Shown: positions 53,525 to 62,613, counted from the first letter of the stretch. The stretch: DNA of 64,000 nt from Aestuariivivens insulae (GCF_022662195.1 NZ_JAKMCS010000008.1:147176-211175), one strand, 5' to 3'. A program made the numbers and translations. The notes: generated by a model not told the origin, from the letters alone.

Positions 53525-53655
53525 TGCGTTAGGGATTGCAGTGGCATCCCCTGACAAAGCTTTGCTTTCGTCAGGGATATAACGTAAAGCCCGACCAGAG
53601 CGTTTCCTGCAAGGTATCTTTTTAACCTTGCAGGTATGTAGCGACGGGAACGCCC
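53525..53655 (+). repeat. Interspersed structured repeat, copy C (full form)
   Basis: Plus strand: GCGTTAGGGATTGCAGTGG, hairpin ATCCCCTGAC...GTCAGGGAT, GATATAACG, AAGCCCGACCAGAGCG, then a second hairpin CCTGCAAGG...CCTTGCAGG and the end GGGAACGCCC. Related copies are at 9302-9426 (inverted) and 28783-28862 (inverted). Between the YdjM-type gene and the PLP enzyme gene. Confidence 0.85.
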
Positions 53656-53662
53656 AAAAAGG

Positions 53663-54886
53663 TTAAATGTTAGATGTTGAATGTTTGGTTAAAACACCCA
53701 GTTCTTCCATGCAGTTGCGCATTACTTGGTAGGTGCGTTCAATATCGGCATCCAACCCGATTGAGAAGCGTATCAAACCGTCACTTAATCCCATGGCCTT
53801 TTGTTCTTCTTCTGGAATTTCGGAAGATGTTGAAGTCCCAGGCGCACTGAACAAGGTCTTGTAAAATCCTAAGCTTACTGCTAGGTAGCCCAGGTTTCTA
53901 TGCTGCATGAGTTCCATAAGCTCATTGGCTTTTTCAAGGGATCCTACATCTATGGTAAGCATGCCACCAAAGCCGTATTGTTCGTTCATCATGCTTTTGA
54001 ACAGTTCGTGTGAGGGGTGCGATGGCAATCCTGGATATACGGTTTTTAATCCGTCCGTTTCAAATCTTTCGGCCAAGTATAGTGCATTCTTACTATGTTG
54101 CTGCATTCTTATATGCAATGTTCTTAGGTTTTTTAGAATAGAGGCCGCTCGCAAGCTATCCATGGTAGAGCCAAGCAACATGGAAGCACCGTCGTTAACA
54201 TTGCGTAACTGGTTTATTAGCTCTTGGGATCCACAAACAACGCCACCTACGGTATCGCTAGAGCCATTTATAAATTTGGTTAAACTGTGTATTACAATAT
54301 CTGCTCCTAGCTTCACTGGCGAAATGGATAGGGGTGAAAAGGTATTGTCTACAACCAATTTTATATTGTATTTCTTAGCCAGGTTGGCTAAACCTTTAAT
54401 ATCGGCTACTTCCAATAGTGGATTGCTAACGGTTTCGCAGTATAATACTTTGGTGTTTTTGGTTATGGCGGCTTCGACTTTTTCGAGATTGGTTATATCA
54501 ACAAAGGAGGTTTTAATATGGAATCGTGGCGTGAAATTTTTCAAAAAGGCGTAGGTGCCTCCGTAAATCGTTCTGCTGGAAACAATATGGTCGCCAGAAC
54601 CGCAAAGTTGAAGTAAAACAGGAGTAATAGCACCCATTCCAGAGGCAGATACATTGGCAGTTTCGGTGCCTTCCATGGCTGCTAGGGCTTCTCCTAAATA
54701 CAAGTTGGAAGGCGACGAGTGGCGCGAATATAGATAGCAGCCATCGGCATTGCCCTCGAAGGTGTCGAACATGGTTTTTGCCGATAAAAAAGTATAGGTT
54801 GATGAATCTGATATGGAAGGATTTACACCTCCGAATTCACCAAAATATTGTAAATCCTGAATGCTGTTTGCGGGTTTAAAAGCCAT
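53663..54886 (-). CDS. Cys/Met-metabolism PLP enzyme (methionine gamma-lyase-like)
   Basis: 407 residues from ATG 54886 (MAFKPANSIQDL); the 24-bp longer frame is rejected. Fold type I gamma-lyase family: YSRHSSPSNLYLGEALAAMEG, the PLP-stacking Tyr in SSRTIYGGTYAFL, DNTFSPL, and the PLP Lys K204 in HSLTKFINGSSDTVGG. It could be methionine gamma-lyase, cystathionine gamma-synthase or gamma-lyase; the specificity loop does not decide. The divergent Lrp-type regulator 157 bp away suggests amino-acid-responsive control, as for many gamma-lyases. Confidence 0.9.
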   Translation of the reverse strand: MAFKPANSIQDLQYFGEFGGVNPSISDSSTYTFLSAKTMFDTFEGNADGCYLYSRHSSPSNLYLGEALAAMEGTETANVSASGMGAITPVLLQLCGSGDHIVSSRTIYGGTYAFLKNFTPRFHIKTSFVDITNLEKVEAAITKNTKVLYCETVSNPLLEVADIKGLANLAKKYNIKLVVDNTFSPLSISPVKLGADIVIHSLTKFINGSSDTVGGVVCGSQELINQLRNVNDGASMLLGSTMDSLRAASILKNLRTLHIRMQQHSKNALYLAERFETDGLKTVYPGLPSHPSHELFKSMMNEQYGFGGMLTIDVGSLEKANELMELMQHRNLGYLAVSLGFYKTLFSAPGTSTSSEIPEEEQKAMGLSDGLIRFSIGLDADIERTYQVMRNCMEELGVLTKHSTSNI

Positions 54887-55043
54887 GATTGAAGTGTTTA
54901 GGTAGTACAAAATTCCTTAGAATATGAATAAAAAACAATAATGTTGTTATAATGTAGATAATAAAACTATATTATGTTTAAAAATTAGATTTAAATTTTG
55001 TAATTTGTGATTAATTAGGTGATTAATAGAAAAATTTTCAATT

Positions 55044-55502
55044 ATGGTTTTTGATACTATCGATAAAAAGTTACTGGAATATTTACAAGAGGACAGCAAA
55101 CAGACCAATAAGGAACTTTCCAATAAATTAAACCTTTCGGTTACAGCGGTATACGAACGCATAAAAAAACTAGAAAGGGAGGGGTTTATTAGTGGTTATG
55201 TGGCATTGGTGAACAAAGTGAAAGTTGATAAGGCTTTTATGGTATTTTGCCATGTGAAACTGGTGCAACACGCCCAGGATTATGTGATAAAGTTTGAAAA
55301 AGAAGTGGCAAGCTTAAATGAGGTTTTAGAGTGTTATCATATAAGTGGTGATTACGACTACCTATTAAAGGTTATAGTAAAAGATATGGTTGCTTTTAGG
55401 GAGTTTATGGTAAAAAAGCTAACAACCATAGACCATATAGGTAGCACCCATAGCATGTTTGTTATTAATGAAGTAAAACATTCTACAGTTATTGGTTTTT
55501 AA
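55044..55502 (+). CDS. Lrp/AsnC-family transcriptional regulator
   Basis: 152 residues, ATG at 55044. N-terminal winged helix-turn-helix: DKKLLEYLQEDSKQTNKELSNKLNLSVTAVYERIKKLEREGFISGY (7-52), followed by the RAM ligand-binding/oligomerisation domain (VKLVQHAQDYVIKFEKEVASLNEVLECYHISGDYDYLLKV...). Divergent from the PLP gamma-lyase gene, so probably regulates it in response to an amino acid. The 157-bp gap contains two GTGATTAAT direct repeats (about 55006-55027) that could be binding sites. The next gene starts 1 bp after its stop. Confidence 0.93.
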   Translation: MVFDTIDKKLLEYLQEDSKQTNKELSNKLNLSVTAVYERIKKLEREGFISGYVALVNKVKVDKAFMVFCHVKLVQHAQDYVIKFEKEVASLNEVLECYHISGDYDYLLKVIVKDMVAFREFMVKKLTTIDHIGSTHSMFVINEVKHSTVIGF

Positions 55503-55503
55503 G

Positions 55504-56130
55504 ATGGATTCATTACGCTATAAAATAATAGAGTTTTTTATCATTTTTATGGTATTGCCCATTGGCTTTACCTTTAATTATTCGGCTTGGCTTAAGCTAA
55601 GTATAGGTATTTGTGGTTTTATATATATATGCTATATACTCTTAAGGCATGAAAAGATAGCCTTTAAAGTGGCTATAGGTTTAAATTGGATTTTGTTTTG
55701 GAAGCAAACCTTAGTGAAACTCATAATTATTTCTGCGCTGACCACTTTTTTTGTCTGGATTACCAATAAAGATGTACTTTTTTATGTATTGCTAGAAAAA
55801 CCTAAATTTTGGTTTTTGATCCTTTTTATATATAGTGTCTTTTCGGTGTACCCACAGGAGATTGTTTATAGGACATTTTTTTTTAACAGATATAAAACGA
55901 TTTTAACCAATAAAAACGTTTTAATAGTGGTTAACGCCTTGGTGTTTTCTTTAGGACATGTATTTTTTAAAAATCTTTTGGTTTTAATATTAACGTTTTT
56001 AGGAGGCTTGCTATTTGCTTTAACCTACTATAAAACAAGGTCTACACTATTGGTTTCTATAGAGCATGCTATTTATGGGAGCTGGTTATTTACGGTTGGC
56101 ATGGGAAGTATGTTAGGCTTTCCTGATTAA
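55504..56130 (+). CDS. CPBP-type intramembrane protease-like protein
   Basis: 208 residues from ATG 55504, 1 bp after the Lrp stop. About six TM helices; CPBP (CAAX-protease/bacteriocin-processing) motif 1 is seen as QEIVYRTFFFNR and motif 2 as FSLGHVFFKN near the third quarter, with a final SIEHAIYGSW. In canonical CPBP members motif 1 is EExxxR; here the first Glu is Gln, so catalysis may be altered. Probably cleaves or binds membrane peptides; substrate unknown. Possibly co-transcribed with lrp. Confidence 0.8.
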   Translation: MDSLRYKIIEFFIIFMVLPIGFTFNYSAWLKLSIGICGFIYICYILLRHEKIAFKVAIGLNWILFWKQTLVKLIIISALTTFFVWITNKDVLFYVLLEKPKFWFLILFIYSVFSVYPQEIVYRTFFFNRYKTILTNKNVLIVVNALVFSLGHVFFKNLLVLILTFLGGLLFALTYYKTRSTLLVSIEHAIYGSWLFTVGMGSMLGFPD

Positions 56131-56201
56131 GTTTAAAATAAAATCTTACAGTTAAAATCTTTTTTAGTACTTTTAAAAATCTTTTTTAAAACTTTATAAT
56201 T

Positions 56202-56705
56202 ATGAAAAAATTGGGGTACATACTTTTAGGGTTTGCCATTGGGGCCGTATTAACATATTTTTATTGTCCGAGACAATTAGAAAAGGAAATGAAGGTAATG
56301 AAGCCCAGCGGGGTCATTTCCATCAATGAGGCCAAGGAATTGAACAATAATTGGACTAAATACCGACAAGCAGCCGTAGATTCTGCCGCAAAACAACAAG
56401 GTAGAAACCATGACGACCGCTCTACGTGGTGGGCATTGGACGATATTGAAAACTATTTAGCCTATGCCAAATCCCAATCGGATAGTTTGGGGTATAACAT
56501 GTCTGGTATTAGGGTGTACTTAGGGGTTTATGGATCTAATGCAGGACAGTCCAAGAAAAATTTAACCACCATGTTTATAGTGCCAACGGGTAAAAAATCT
56601 ACGTCTGAAGCTAGCAGTTTAAATATAGGTTTACAAGGGGGAAATGAAGATGTGCCTGTATCTCCTTTAAACGATGGTACTGGAGGAGATACTGGATATC
56701 CTTGA
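56202..56705 (+). CDS. Membrane-anchored protein of unknown function
   Basis: 167 residues, ATG at 56202. A single N-terminal membrane segment (LGYILLGFAIGAVLTYFYC) followed by a soluble domain with SINEAKELNNNWTKYRQAA, a Trp-containing STWWALDDIENYLAYAKSQS, and a small globular strand region (MSGIRVYLGVYG; LTTMFIVPTG), ending in a Gly/Pro-rich tail. I recognise no family. It sits 9 bp before the next gene, so the three genes (unknown, membrane protein, histidine kinase) probably form an operon. Confidence 0.7.
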   Translation: MKKLGYILLGFAIGAVLTYFYCPRQLEKEMKVMKPSGVISINEAKELNNNWTKYRQAAVDSAAKQQGRNHDDRSTWWALDDIENYLAYAKSQSDSLGYNMSGIRVYLGVYGSNAGQSKKNLTTMFIVPTGKKSTSEASSLNIGLQGGNEDVPVSPLNDGTGGDTGYP

Positions 56706-56714
56706 AAATTTTAA

Positions 56715-57419
56715 ATGAACGATTTTTTATTAGCATATAAAAATTCAATTACTTTTAGTATAGAAATTTTAGCAGCTGTTACTGGTTTGTTATGTTATAA
56801 TAAATACAGACATACAGTTGCTAAATATTTTATATGGTTTTTGATATACCTTTCCATTTGTGACTTTGCAGGTAGTTATGTTAACTATATAAAAGGGGAC
56901 GGTTTTTTTAATTTTTTACAGGGTACACGGTTGGTCAGGAATTTTTGGTGGTCAACAATGTATTGGAAAATAGGAGCTATTTTATTTTTTGCTTTTTATT
57001 ACACTATAGTTTTAACCAATAAAAAGTTTAAATATATTATAAAGTACATATCTGTCTTGTTCTTTGTGTTTTCATTAGTATATATATTGTGTCATTGGGA
57101 TGATTATTTTTTACGTTTTTTTCCTATTATTAGTGTGATGGGGGCGATGATTATTTTTTTGTGTACCGTTTTTTACTTCATCGAAATACTTACGAGCGAT
57201 AAAATCCTTACATTCTATAGATCATTGAATTTTTATATTAGTAGTGCTATCTTTATTTGGTGGCTCATAATTACGCCTTTGGTATTTTATGATATTTATA
57301 ACTCCCATAGGGATTGGAACTTCATATTCCTAAAATGGGAGATTTATTTAGTTGCTAATATATTCATGTATTTAACTTATACCTTTGCTTTTATATGGTG
57401 CAGACCGGAGAACGACTAG
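56715..57419 (+). CDS. Polytopic membrane protein (about 7 TM), unknown function
   Basis: 234 residues, ATG at 56715. About seven hydrophobic segments (FSIEILAAVTGLLCY; YFIWFLIYLSICDFAGSYV; IGAILFFAFYYTIVL; YIISVLFFVFSLVYILCH; VMGAMIIFLCTVFYFIEIL; FYISSAIFIWWLIITPLVF; LVANIFMYLTYTFAFIW), consistent with a sensory 7TM module. It overlaps the histidine kinase gene by 25 bp, so translation is coupled and the two are probably partners. No known sensor family assigned. Confidence 0.8.
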   Translation: MNDFLLAYKNSITFSIEILAAVTGLLCYNKYRHTVAKYFIWFLIYLSICDFAGSYVNYIKGDGFFNFLQGTRLVRNFWWSTMYWKIGAILFFAFYYTIVLTNKKFKYIIKYISVLFFVFSLVYILCHWDDYFLRFFPIISVMGAMIIFLCTVFYFIEILTSDKILTFYRSLNFYISSAIFIWWLIITPLVFYDIYNSHRDWNFIFLKWEIYLVANIFMYLTYTFAFIWCRPEND

Positions 57420-58195
57420 TAAGTACAGCTTCAGAGCGTTATTTGTTGGTGTATATGGTTACTGTTTTAGTTATCATTACAACACTGGTAATTGTATTTT
57501 TTATTGTATTTCAAAAACGAAAAAACAAATTACTATTAGATCGCATCAAGCAACAACAAGCATTTGAAGAAGAAATAGCACAAGCCCAAACAGAAACCCA
57601 GGAACAAACCCTTAAGAATATAGGTTGGGAGTTGCATGATAATATAGGGCAGATGCTGTCTTTTGCCAATATGCAATTGAGTATTTTAAAGATGCAGGTT
57701 GCCGATGAGGTTAAGGATAAGTTTAAAGATACTGCAGATGCCTTAAAGGATAGTCTTAATGAAGTAAGGGCGCTTTCAAGAACATTGAATAACGATGTGG
57801 TCTTAAATTTGGGGTTTGAGCAATCGATAACCAATGAGTTAAACCGATTGAAAAAGATGAAGTTTGAAACCGCTACGTTTCAAATTATTGGAGAAAAAAG
57901 GGCATTTAATAACAACAAGCACGAAATTATTTTGTTTAGGATCTTACAGGAATTTTTGTCGAATTCGGTTAAATATGCCGAAGCCAAAAATGTAAGTATT
58001 ACTTTGGATTATCAACCCAACGAACTCCTTATTATAGCCAAAGACGATGGTAAAGGATTTGATGTCGATACAATAGAAAAAGGTTCTGGTTTAATTAATA
58101 TGAAAAGTAGGGCCGCTTTAATCCATGCTAATTTGGATATCGATTCCAAGCCCCATGGAGGCGTTACTCTTGAGATTACATATCCTTTAGTTTAG
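57395..58195 (+). CDS. Orphan sensor histidine kinase (HisKA_3 type)
   Basis: 266 residues; ATG 57395 lies inside the upstream gene. One N-terminal TM (YMVTVLVIITTLVIVFFIVF), coiled coil, HisKA_3-type dimer helix with the phospho-accepting His in IGWELHDNIGQMLSFANM, and HATPase boxes (ILQEFLSNSVKYAEA; IIAKDDGKGFD; KGSGLINMKSRA). It should sense through the partner 7TM protein and phosphorylate a LuxR-type response regulator, but none is adjacent. Confidence 0.9.
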   Translation: MVQTGERLVSTASERYLLVYMVTVLVIITTLVIVFFIVFQKRKNKLLLDRIKQQQAFEEEIAQAQTETQEQTLKNIGWELHDNIGQMLSFANMQLSILKMQVADEVKDKFKDTADALKDSLNEVRALSRTLNNDVVLNLGFEQSITNELNRLKKMKFETATFQIIGEKRAFNNNKHEIILFRILQEFLSNSVKYAEAKNVSITLDYQPNELLIIAKDDGKGFDVDTIEKGSGLINMKSRAALIHANLDIDSKPHGGVTLEITYPLV

Positions 58196-58198
58196 GTG

Positions 58199-59575
58199 TT
58201 ATCCAAAATACTTAAAAAAGGTTTTTAATACTTTAAACTTGTTCTTATAGGGTGCGTAGCGTAAAGCAGGGTCTAGCCATGTACCCCTTTTCATAATTGA
58301 TTTTTGGTGAGTAAAAGTGTTAAAGCTATGTATGCCATGGTATTGCCCCATACCACTGGAGCCAATCCCACCAAAAGGAAGCCTGTGGTTGCCTAGGTGT
58401 GTCAATACATCGTTTACAACGCCACCGCCAAAACTGTATTTGTTTATTATGGTTTTGGTGAATTTTTTGTTTTTTGAAAACACATATAGCGCTAGAGGAT
58501 TTTCAAGCTTATGAATAATGCGTTCAATATCTTTTTCGGTTTCAAAAGACAGAATGGGTAATATGGGACCGAAAATTTCATCAGACATGATGGCGCTGTC
58601 CAGTTCTGGTTCATTAACTAAAGAGGGAGATATATAAAGGGTTTCTTCATCTGTATCACCACCAAAAACAACATCTGTACCAGCCAGTAAATGTTTTAAA
58701 CGCAAAAAATGCCTTTGGTTTATAATCCTGGGGAAGTCAGGTGAATTTTTTGGGTTTTCTCCATACTGTTTAATGATTTCAGCTTTTAAGGCTGCTATAA
58801 ACGAGGTCTTAATATTGGATTTTACAATGACATAATCTGGAGCTATGCATGTTTGTCCGCCATTTAAGAGTTTACCCCAAACCAATCGGCGGGCGGTTAA
58901 TTTCAAATCGACAGTATCGTCAATAATGCAGGGCGATTTTCCTCCAAGTTCAAGGGTAACTGGTGTTAGGTGTTTTGCTGCTGCAACCGCAACCATTTTT
59001 CCAACCAAAGTACTACCGGTAAAGAAAATATAACCCCAATGCTGTTTTAATAATTCAGTTGAGGTTTCCACACCGCCTTCAATGGAAATGGCTATTTCCT
59101 TAGGGAAAACATTTTCAATAATTTTGGTAATGACTTTCGAAGTATGCTCCGTAAGTTCACTAGGCTTTACTACCACAGTATTGCCTGCTGCTATGGCCAT
59201 GATTAATGGTTCTAGAGCTAATAAAAAGGGGTAGTTCCACGGCGCAATTATTAATACCGTTCCATAGGGTACTTTATAAATATAGTCTTTTGAAGGAAAT
59301 GTTAATAATGAAGGTCTTACACGTTTAGGTTTAGACCATTTTTTTACATCTTTAATGGCTAAATCCAAAGCAGAAACCACTAAGCCAAACTCACTTAGAA
59401 AAGCTTCAAAAGGCGATTTTTTAAAGTCTTTGTATAGTGCATTATATATATCCTGTTCTTTTACAAGGATTTCTTGTTTCAATGTTTTTAGAAGCTGAAG
59501 CCTATAGTTGACATCTTTTGTTTTTTGAGACTCAAAAAACGCTTTTTGTAGCGAAACGATTTCTGGTATGGTCAT
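58199..59575 (-). CDS. Aldehyde dehydrogenase (NAD(P)+-dependent)
   Basis: 458 residues, start at ATG 59575 (a TTG one codon earlier is possible). ALDH core: GTVLIIAPWNYPFLLALEPLIMAIAAGNTVVVKPSE (cofactor site), IFFTGSTLVGKMVAVAAAKHL, VTLELGGKSPCII (general base Glu), catalytic Cys in LNGGQTCIAPDYVIV, and EIFGPILPIL. The C-terminus resembles the class 3 (fatty-aldehyde, membrane-associated) branch. Substrate not set. Converges on the histidine kinase gene with 3 bp between stops. Confidence 0.93.
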   Translation of the reverse strand: MTIPEIVSLQKAFFESQKTKDVNYRLQLLKTLKQEILVKEQDIYNALYKDFKKSPFEAFLSEFGLVVSALDLAIKDVKKWSKPKRVRPSLLTFPSKDYIYKVPYGTVLIIAPWNYPFLLALEPLIMAIAAGNTVVVKPSELTEHTSKVITKIIENVFPKEIAISIEGGVETSTELLKQHWGYIFFTGSTLVGKMVAVAAAKHLTPVTLELGGKSPCIIDDTVDLKLTARRLVWGKLLNGGQTCIAPDYVIVKSNIKTSFIAALKAEIIKQYGENPKNSPDFPRIINQRHFLRLKHLLAGTDVVFGGDTDEETLYISPSLVNEPELDSAIMSDEIFGPILPILSFETEKDIERIIHKLENPLALYVFSKNKKFTKTIINKYSFGGGVVNDVLTHLGNHRLPFGGIGSSGMGQYHGIHSFNTFTHQKSIMKRGTWLDPALRYAPYKNKFKVLKTFFKYFG

Positions 59576-59603
59576 CAAGGTGTTTTTTTAAAGATACTAA
59601 AAT

Positions 59604-60296
59604 TTACAGACAGGCATCCCAAACAGGATCCTTTGGTAGCGGAGCCAAAATATTAACAGGAGTTTGTTTTACGGGATGCATAAATTCGATATGTCTGGCA
59701 TGAAGATGAATGCTGGCATCTTTGTTACTTCGGTCGAAGCCATATTTTAAATCGCCTTTTATGGGGCATCCTATACTGGAAAGTTGTGAACGGATTTGAT
59801 GGTGCCTGCCAGTTTCCAAATTAATTTCAAGTAAAACATAATTATCCAATTGCTTAAGGGTTTTATAATGAAGGACCGCTTTTTTGCTATCCTTAACTTC
59901 ATTCTGGTAAGCTGTGGATTTGTTGTTCTTGGGATTCTTTTTTAGCCAATGAACCAATGTGCCTTGAGGCTTTGGTGGTTCGTTTTTAACGATGGCCCAA
60001 TACGTTTTCTTGATGTCTTTCGAAAGAAATAATTTATTTAATCTGGGTAGGGCCTTGCTGGTCTTAGAAAAAATAACGAGGCCAGTTGTGGGGCGGTCTA
60101 ACCGATGCACGACACCTAAGTACACATTGCCTGGTTTGCTGTACTTGTCTTTTACGTAATGCTTAACGATATCGCTTAACGGCGTGTCTCCAGTTTTATC
60201 GCCTTGAACAATATCTCCGGCACGTTTGTTTACAATTATAATATGATTGTCTTCGTATAATATTTGAAGGTTAGATGGATTGGATTTAACTTTCAT
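59604..60296 (-). CDS. RluA-family pseudouridine synthase
   Basis: 230 residues, ATG 60296, no S4 domain. Catalytic motif GVVHRLDRPTTGLVIFSKTSKALPRL with the conserved Asp in HRLDRPTTG; further motifs YWAIVKNEP, HYKTLKQL, LLEINLETGRHHQIRSQLSSIG and GDLKYG. It isomerises uridine to pseudouridine in rRNA or tRNA; short RluA-like forms of this kind in flavobacteria are not precisely assigned to RluA, C or D. Gap to the aldehyde dehydrogenase gene is 28 bp, possibly an operon. Confidence 0.92.
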   Translation of the reverse strand: MKVKSNPSNLQILYEDNHIIIVNKRAGDIVQGDKTGDTPLSDIVKHYVKDKYSKPGNVYLGVVHRLDRPTTGLVIFSKTSKALPRLNKLFLSKDIKKTYWAIVKNEPPKPQGTLVHWLKKNPKNNKSTAYQNEVKDSKKAVLHYKTLKQLDNYVLLEINLETGRHHQIRSQLSSIGCPIKGDLKYGFDRSNKDASIHLHARHIEFMHPVKQTPVNILAPLPKDPVWDACL

Positions 60297-60369
60297 AGAA
60301 AGAATGAGACTATAAATTTATTGGCAATTTACCAATTAGGATTCAATTATGTGTTATATAAAACCAAAA

Positions 60370-60395
60370 ACGGGAATGCATTGCGCATTCCCGTT
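60370..60395 (-). terminator. Terminator-like hairpin after the small lipoprotein gene
   Basis: ACGGGAATGC / GCATTCCCGT, a perfect 10-bp stem with a 5-nt loop, preceded by an A-rich stretch (T-rich on the minus strand). It lies 21 bp beyond the stop of the minus-strand lipoprotein gene. Confidence 0.75.
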
Positions 60396-60415
60396 AATTT
60401 ACAAGTATGATTTAT

Positions 60416-60928
60416 TTATCTTTTTGGAAGTAAAGGGCACTCAAAATACATGTCTATAGATTCAAAATCGTTTAAATCTAAAGCTTCTTCGTTGCATGCT
60501 TCAGCATATTTACTAGCGTCAACTCCTTCTTTTAAAAGGTTCATATGCCAACGGCCGCCATTATAATCTTGGTCACCTGGTTTAGAATCTGAAATTAAGG
60601 GAAGCCCACCATAAAACATGCCGCCCGGCATCATATAGAGCTCGTCAAAATTACCGCTACTGGGTTTAAATGTAGCAGGTACTACCAAACCTGTATATTC
60701 TATGCAGTCTGCCCAAATTGGAGGTCGTTGACGCGGTGAATTTTCAGATTTAGCATTGGAATTTGTTTTGCTCGTGGCTGTGGCATTGGACGATATGTCG
60801 GTCAAATATTGGAGAAGCGCCAAATTATTGGCTTCAGAGGTTGGGATAGCTTCCGTGTTTTCATTTGAACATCCTGTGGAAGCAATAAATATGCCTAATA
60901 ATAAGAGGGAAGCAATTGTTTTTTTCAT
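60416..60928 (-). CDS. Small lipoprotein of unknown function
   Basis: 170 residues, ATG 60928. Lipoprotein signal with lipobox STGC (Cys at 20), a Ser/Asn-rich linker with SNATATSKTNSNAKSE, then a compact domain with several Cys (WADCIEYTGLVVPATFK; EACNEEALDLNDFESIDMYF; ECPLLPKR). Exported lipid-anchored protein; no family recognised. Flanked by rluA-like and panB, with its own terminator. Confidence 0.7.
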   Translation of the reverse strand: MKKTIASLLLLGIFIASTGCSNENTEAIPTSEANNLALLQYLTDISSNATATSKTNSNAKSENSPRQRPPIWADCIEYTGLVVPATFKPSSGNFDELYMMPGGMFYGGLPLISDSKPGDQDYNGGRWHMNLLKEGVDASKYAEACNEEALDLNDFESIDMYFECPLLPKR

Positions 60929-61041
60929 AATTAATAGCTTTTAAGATTAGTACTAATCTCAAAATTATTAAATCTTATGCTCTTAAAGTGTTAGCTAGCT
61001 TACACTTCTGAAAAAAGTGGGTTTTTAGATGATCAATACTA

Positions 61042-61860
61042 TTAGTATTGTTCTTCATCATTGGGGAAGTCCATGCTTTTTACATCGGCTACATATTGCT
61101 GCATGGCTTTGGTCATATCTTCAAACAGGTTCATATAACGTCGTAAAAAACGCGGGTGGAATTCGTGGGTCATGCCCAGCATATCGTGTAGCACCAATAC
61201 TTGGCCGTCTACACCATTACCGGCACCAATACCAATAATGGGGATAGAAACACTTTCGGCAACCTCTTTGGCAAGAGCAGCTGGAATTTTTTCAAGGACA
61301 ATAGCAAAACACCCTGCTTTTTCTAACATTAAAGCATCTTCCTTTAGGCGTTTGGCTTCTTCTTCTTCTTTGGCCCTAACCGTATACGTACCAAATTTAT
61401 AGATGGACTGTGGGGTTAGTCCCAAATGTCCCATAACAGGAATTCCCGCGTTTAAAATACGCTTTATGGATTCTTTTACTTCTTTGCCACCTTCTAATTT
61501 TACGGCATGGGCACCACTTTCTTTCATAATACGAATAGCAGAACGTAAGGCTTCCTTAGGGTCGCTTTGGTAGCTTCCAAAAGGTAAATCTACTACAATT
61601 AAGGCCCGGTCTATTGCACGGATTACAGATGACGCATGATAGATCATTTGGTCCAACGTAATGGGGAGCGTGGTTTCGTGTCCCGCCATAACATTACTGG
61701 CCGAATCCCCCACTAAAATGACATCAACTCCAGCACCGTCAACAATTTTCGCCATCGTGTAATCGTAAGCGGTAAGCATGGATATTTTTTCGCCGTTGGC
61801 TTTCATATCCACTAATGACTTTACTGTAATGCGTTTGTATTCCTTTTTTGCTGTAGACAT
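61042..61860 (-). CDS. panB: 3-methyl-2-oxobutanoate hydroxymethyltransferase
   Basis: 272 residues, ATG 61860. PanB adds a hydroxymethyl group from 5,10-methylene-THF to 2-oxoisovalerate, first step of pantothenate synthesis. Motifs: [42 protein letters not shown] (metal Asp), [26 protein letters not shown], and [23 protein letters not shown]. No panC or panD adjacent. Confidence 0.97.
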   Translation of the reverse strand: MSTAKKEYKRITVKSLVDMKANGEKISMLTAYDYTMAKIVDGAGVDVILVGDSASNVMAGHETTLPITLDQMIYHASSVIRAIDRALIVVDLPFGSYQSDPKEALRSAIRIMKESGAHAVKLEGGKEVKESIKRILNAGIPVMGHLGLTPQSIYKFGTYTVRAKEEEEAKRLKEDALMLEKAGCFAIVLEKIPAALAKEVAESVSIPIIGIGAGNGVDGQVLVLHDMLGMTHEFHPRFLRRYMNLFEDMTKAMQQYVADVKSMDFPNDEEQY

Positions 61861-62008
61861 TTGCTTAGTTAGTTTTATATGGAGAACCCAAAACGTTTAA
61901 ATGAGTTCAGTTTGTAAAAGTAATAAATTAAGTAGATACTGTTAAACTTTTCTTTAAACCACAAGGCAGTTGGAACAGTTGTATTACTTTAGATAAAAAC
62001 ACATCATC

Positions 62009-62470
62009 ATGCAACGTATATTGGTTTATTTAATATTGGCTATTACCTCTGCGGTTTTTGGTCAGGAAGGTGAAACGTTTGAAGTTCGTAAAACAGTCGA
62101 TACTTTTTTTGAAGGTTTCCATAAAGGAGACACCACGTTAATGAAGTCAGTTATGATGGATAAGGTCTTATTGCAAACGGCCTACAGAAACAAGGAAGGA
62201 CAGGATGTTTTGGTGACCGATGAGTTGCAAAAACTTGTTGATGCTATAGCCAAGAGACCTGCCGACCAAAAATGGGACGAACGTTTGTTGGATTATAGCA
62301 TACAGGTAGATGGCAATATGGCCAATGCCTGGACACCTTATGAGTTTTGGTTTAATGGTGAATTTAACCATTGTGGCGTGAATTCTTTCCAGTTGTTTAA
62401 GGACGGCACACAATGGAAAATTATTTATTTGATTGATACACGGCGTAAGAAGGGCTGTGGGGTGGAGTAG
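62009..62470 (+). CDS. Exported NTF2-like (SnoaL/DUF4440-type) protein
   Basis: 153 residues, ATG 62009, signal peptide ending FG. NTF2-like cone fold: VRKTVDTFFEGFHKGDTTLMKSVM, LLQTAYRNKEG, YSIQVDGNMANAWTPYEFWFNGEF and VNSFQLFKDGTQWKIIYLIDTRRK. Such proteins bind or convert small hydrophobic ligands, but most are unassigned. Periplasmic or secreted location inferred. Confidence 0.82.
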   Translation: MQRILVYLILAITSAVFGQEGETFEVRKTVDTFFEGFHKGDTTLMKSVMMDKVLLQTAYRNKEGQDVLVTDELQKLVDAIAKRPADQKWDERLLDYSIQVDGNMANAWTPYEFWFNGEFNHCGVNSFQLFKDGTQWKIIYLIDTRRKKGCGVE

Positions 62471-62505
62471 GTTTTGATTAACTATTTTCTGTAGCCTATC
62501 CCATT

Positions 62506-62613
62506 TTAGGACTCCACTAAATTCGAAAAAGATTTGTTATTAAGTTCAGGTTTGGAGATTAAATTTATTTCATCCTCAAATCTGGGTATAAACTCTATAG
62601 GGGGCTTATTCCA
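62506..62613 (-). pseudogene. Possible short decayed coding fragment
   Basis: Minus-strand frame of 35 residues with protein-like composition (PPIEFIPRFEDEINLISKPE) and a stop just upstream, no start codon. Could be a leftover of a lost gene between the NTF2-like gene and the methyltransferase. Low confidence; the rest of the 200-bp gap holds no supportable feature. Confidence 0.25.

Noticed and set aside
53525..53655. Possible riboswitch
   Set aside because: It occurs in copies A and B between unrelated genes, not only in leaders, so a repeat element is the better explanation.
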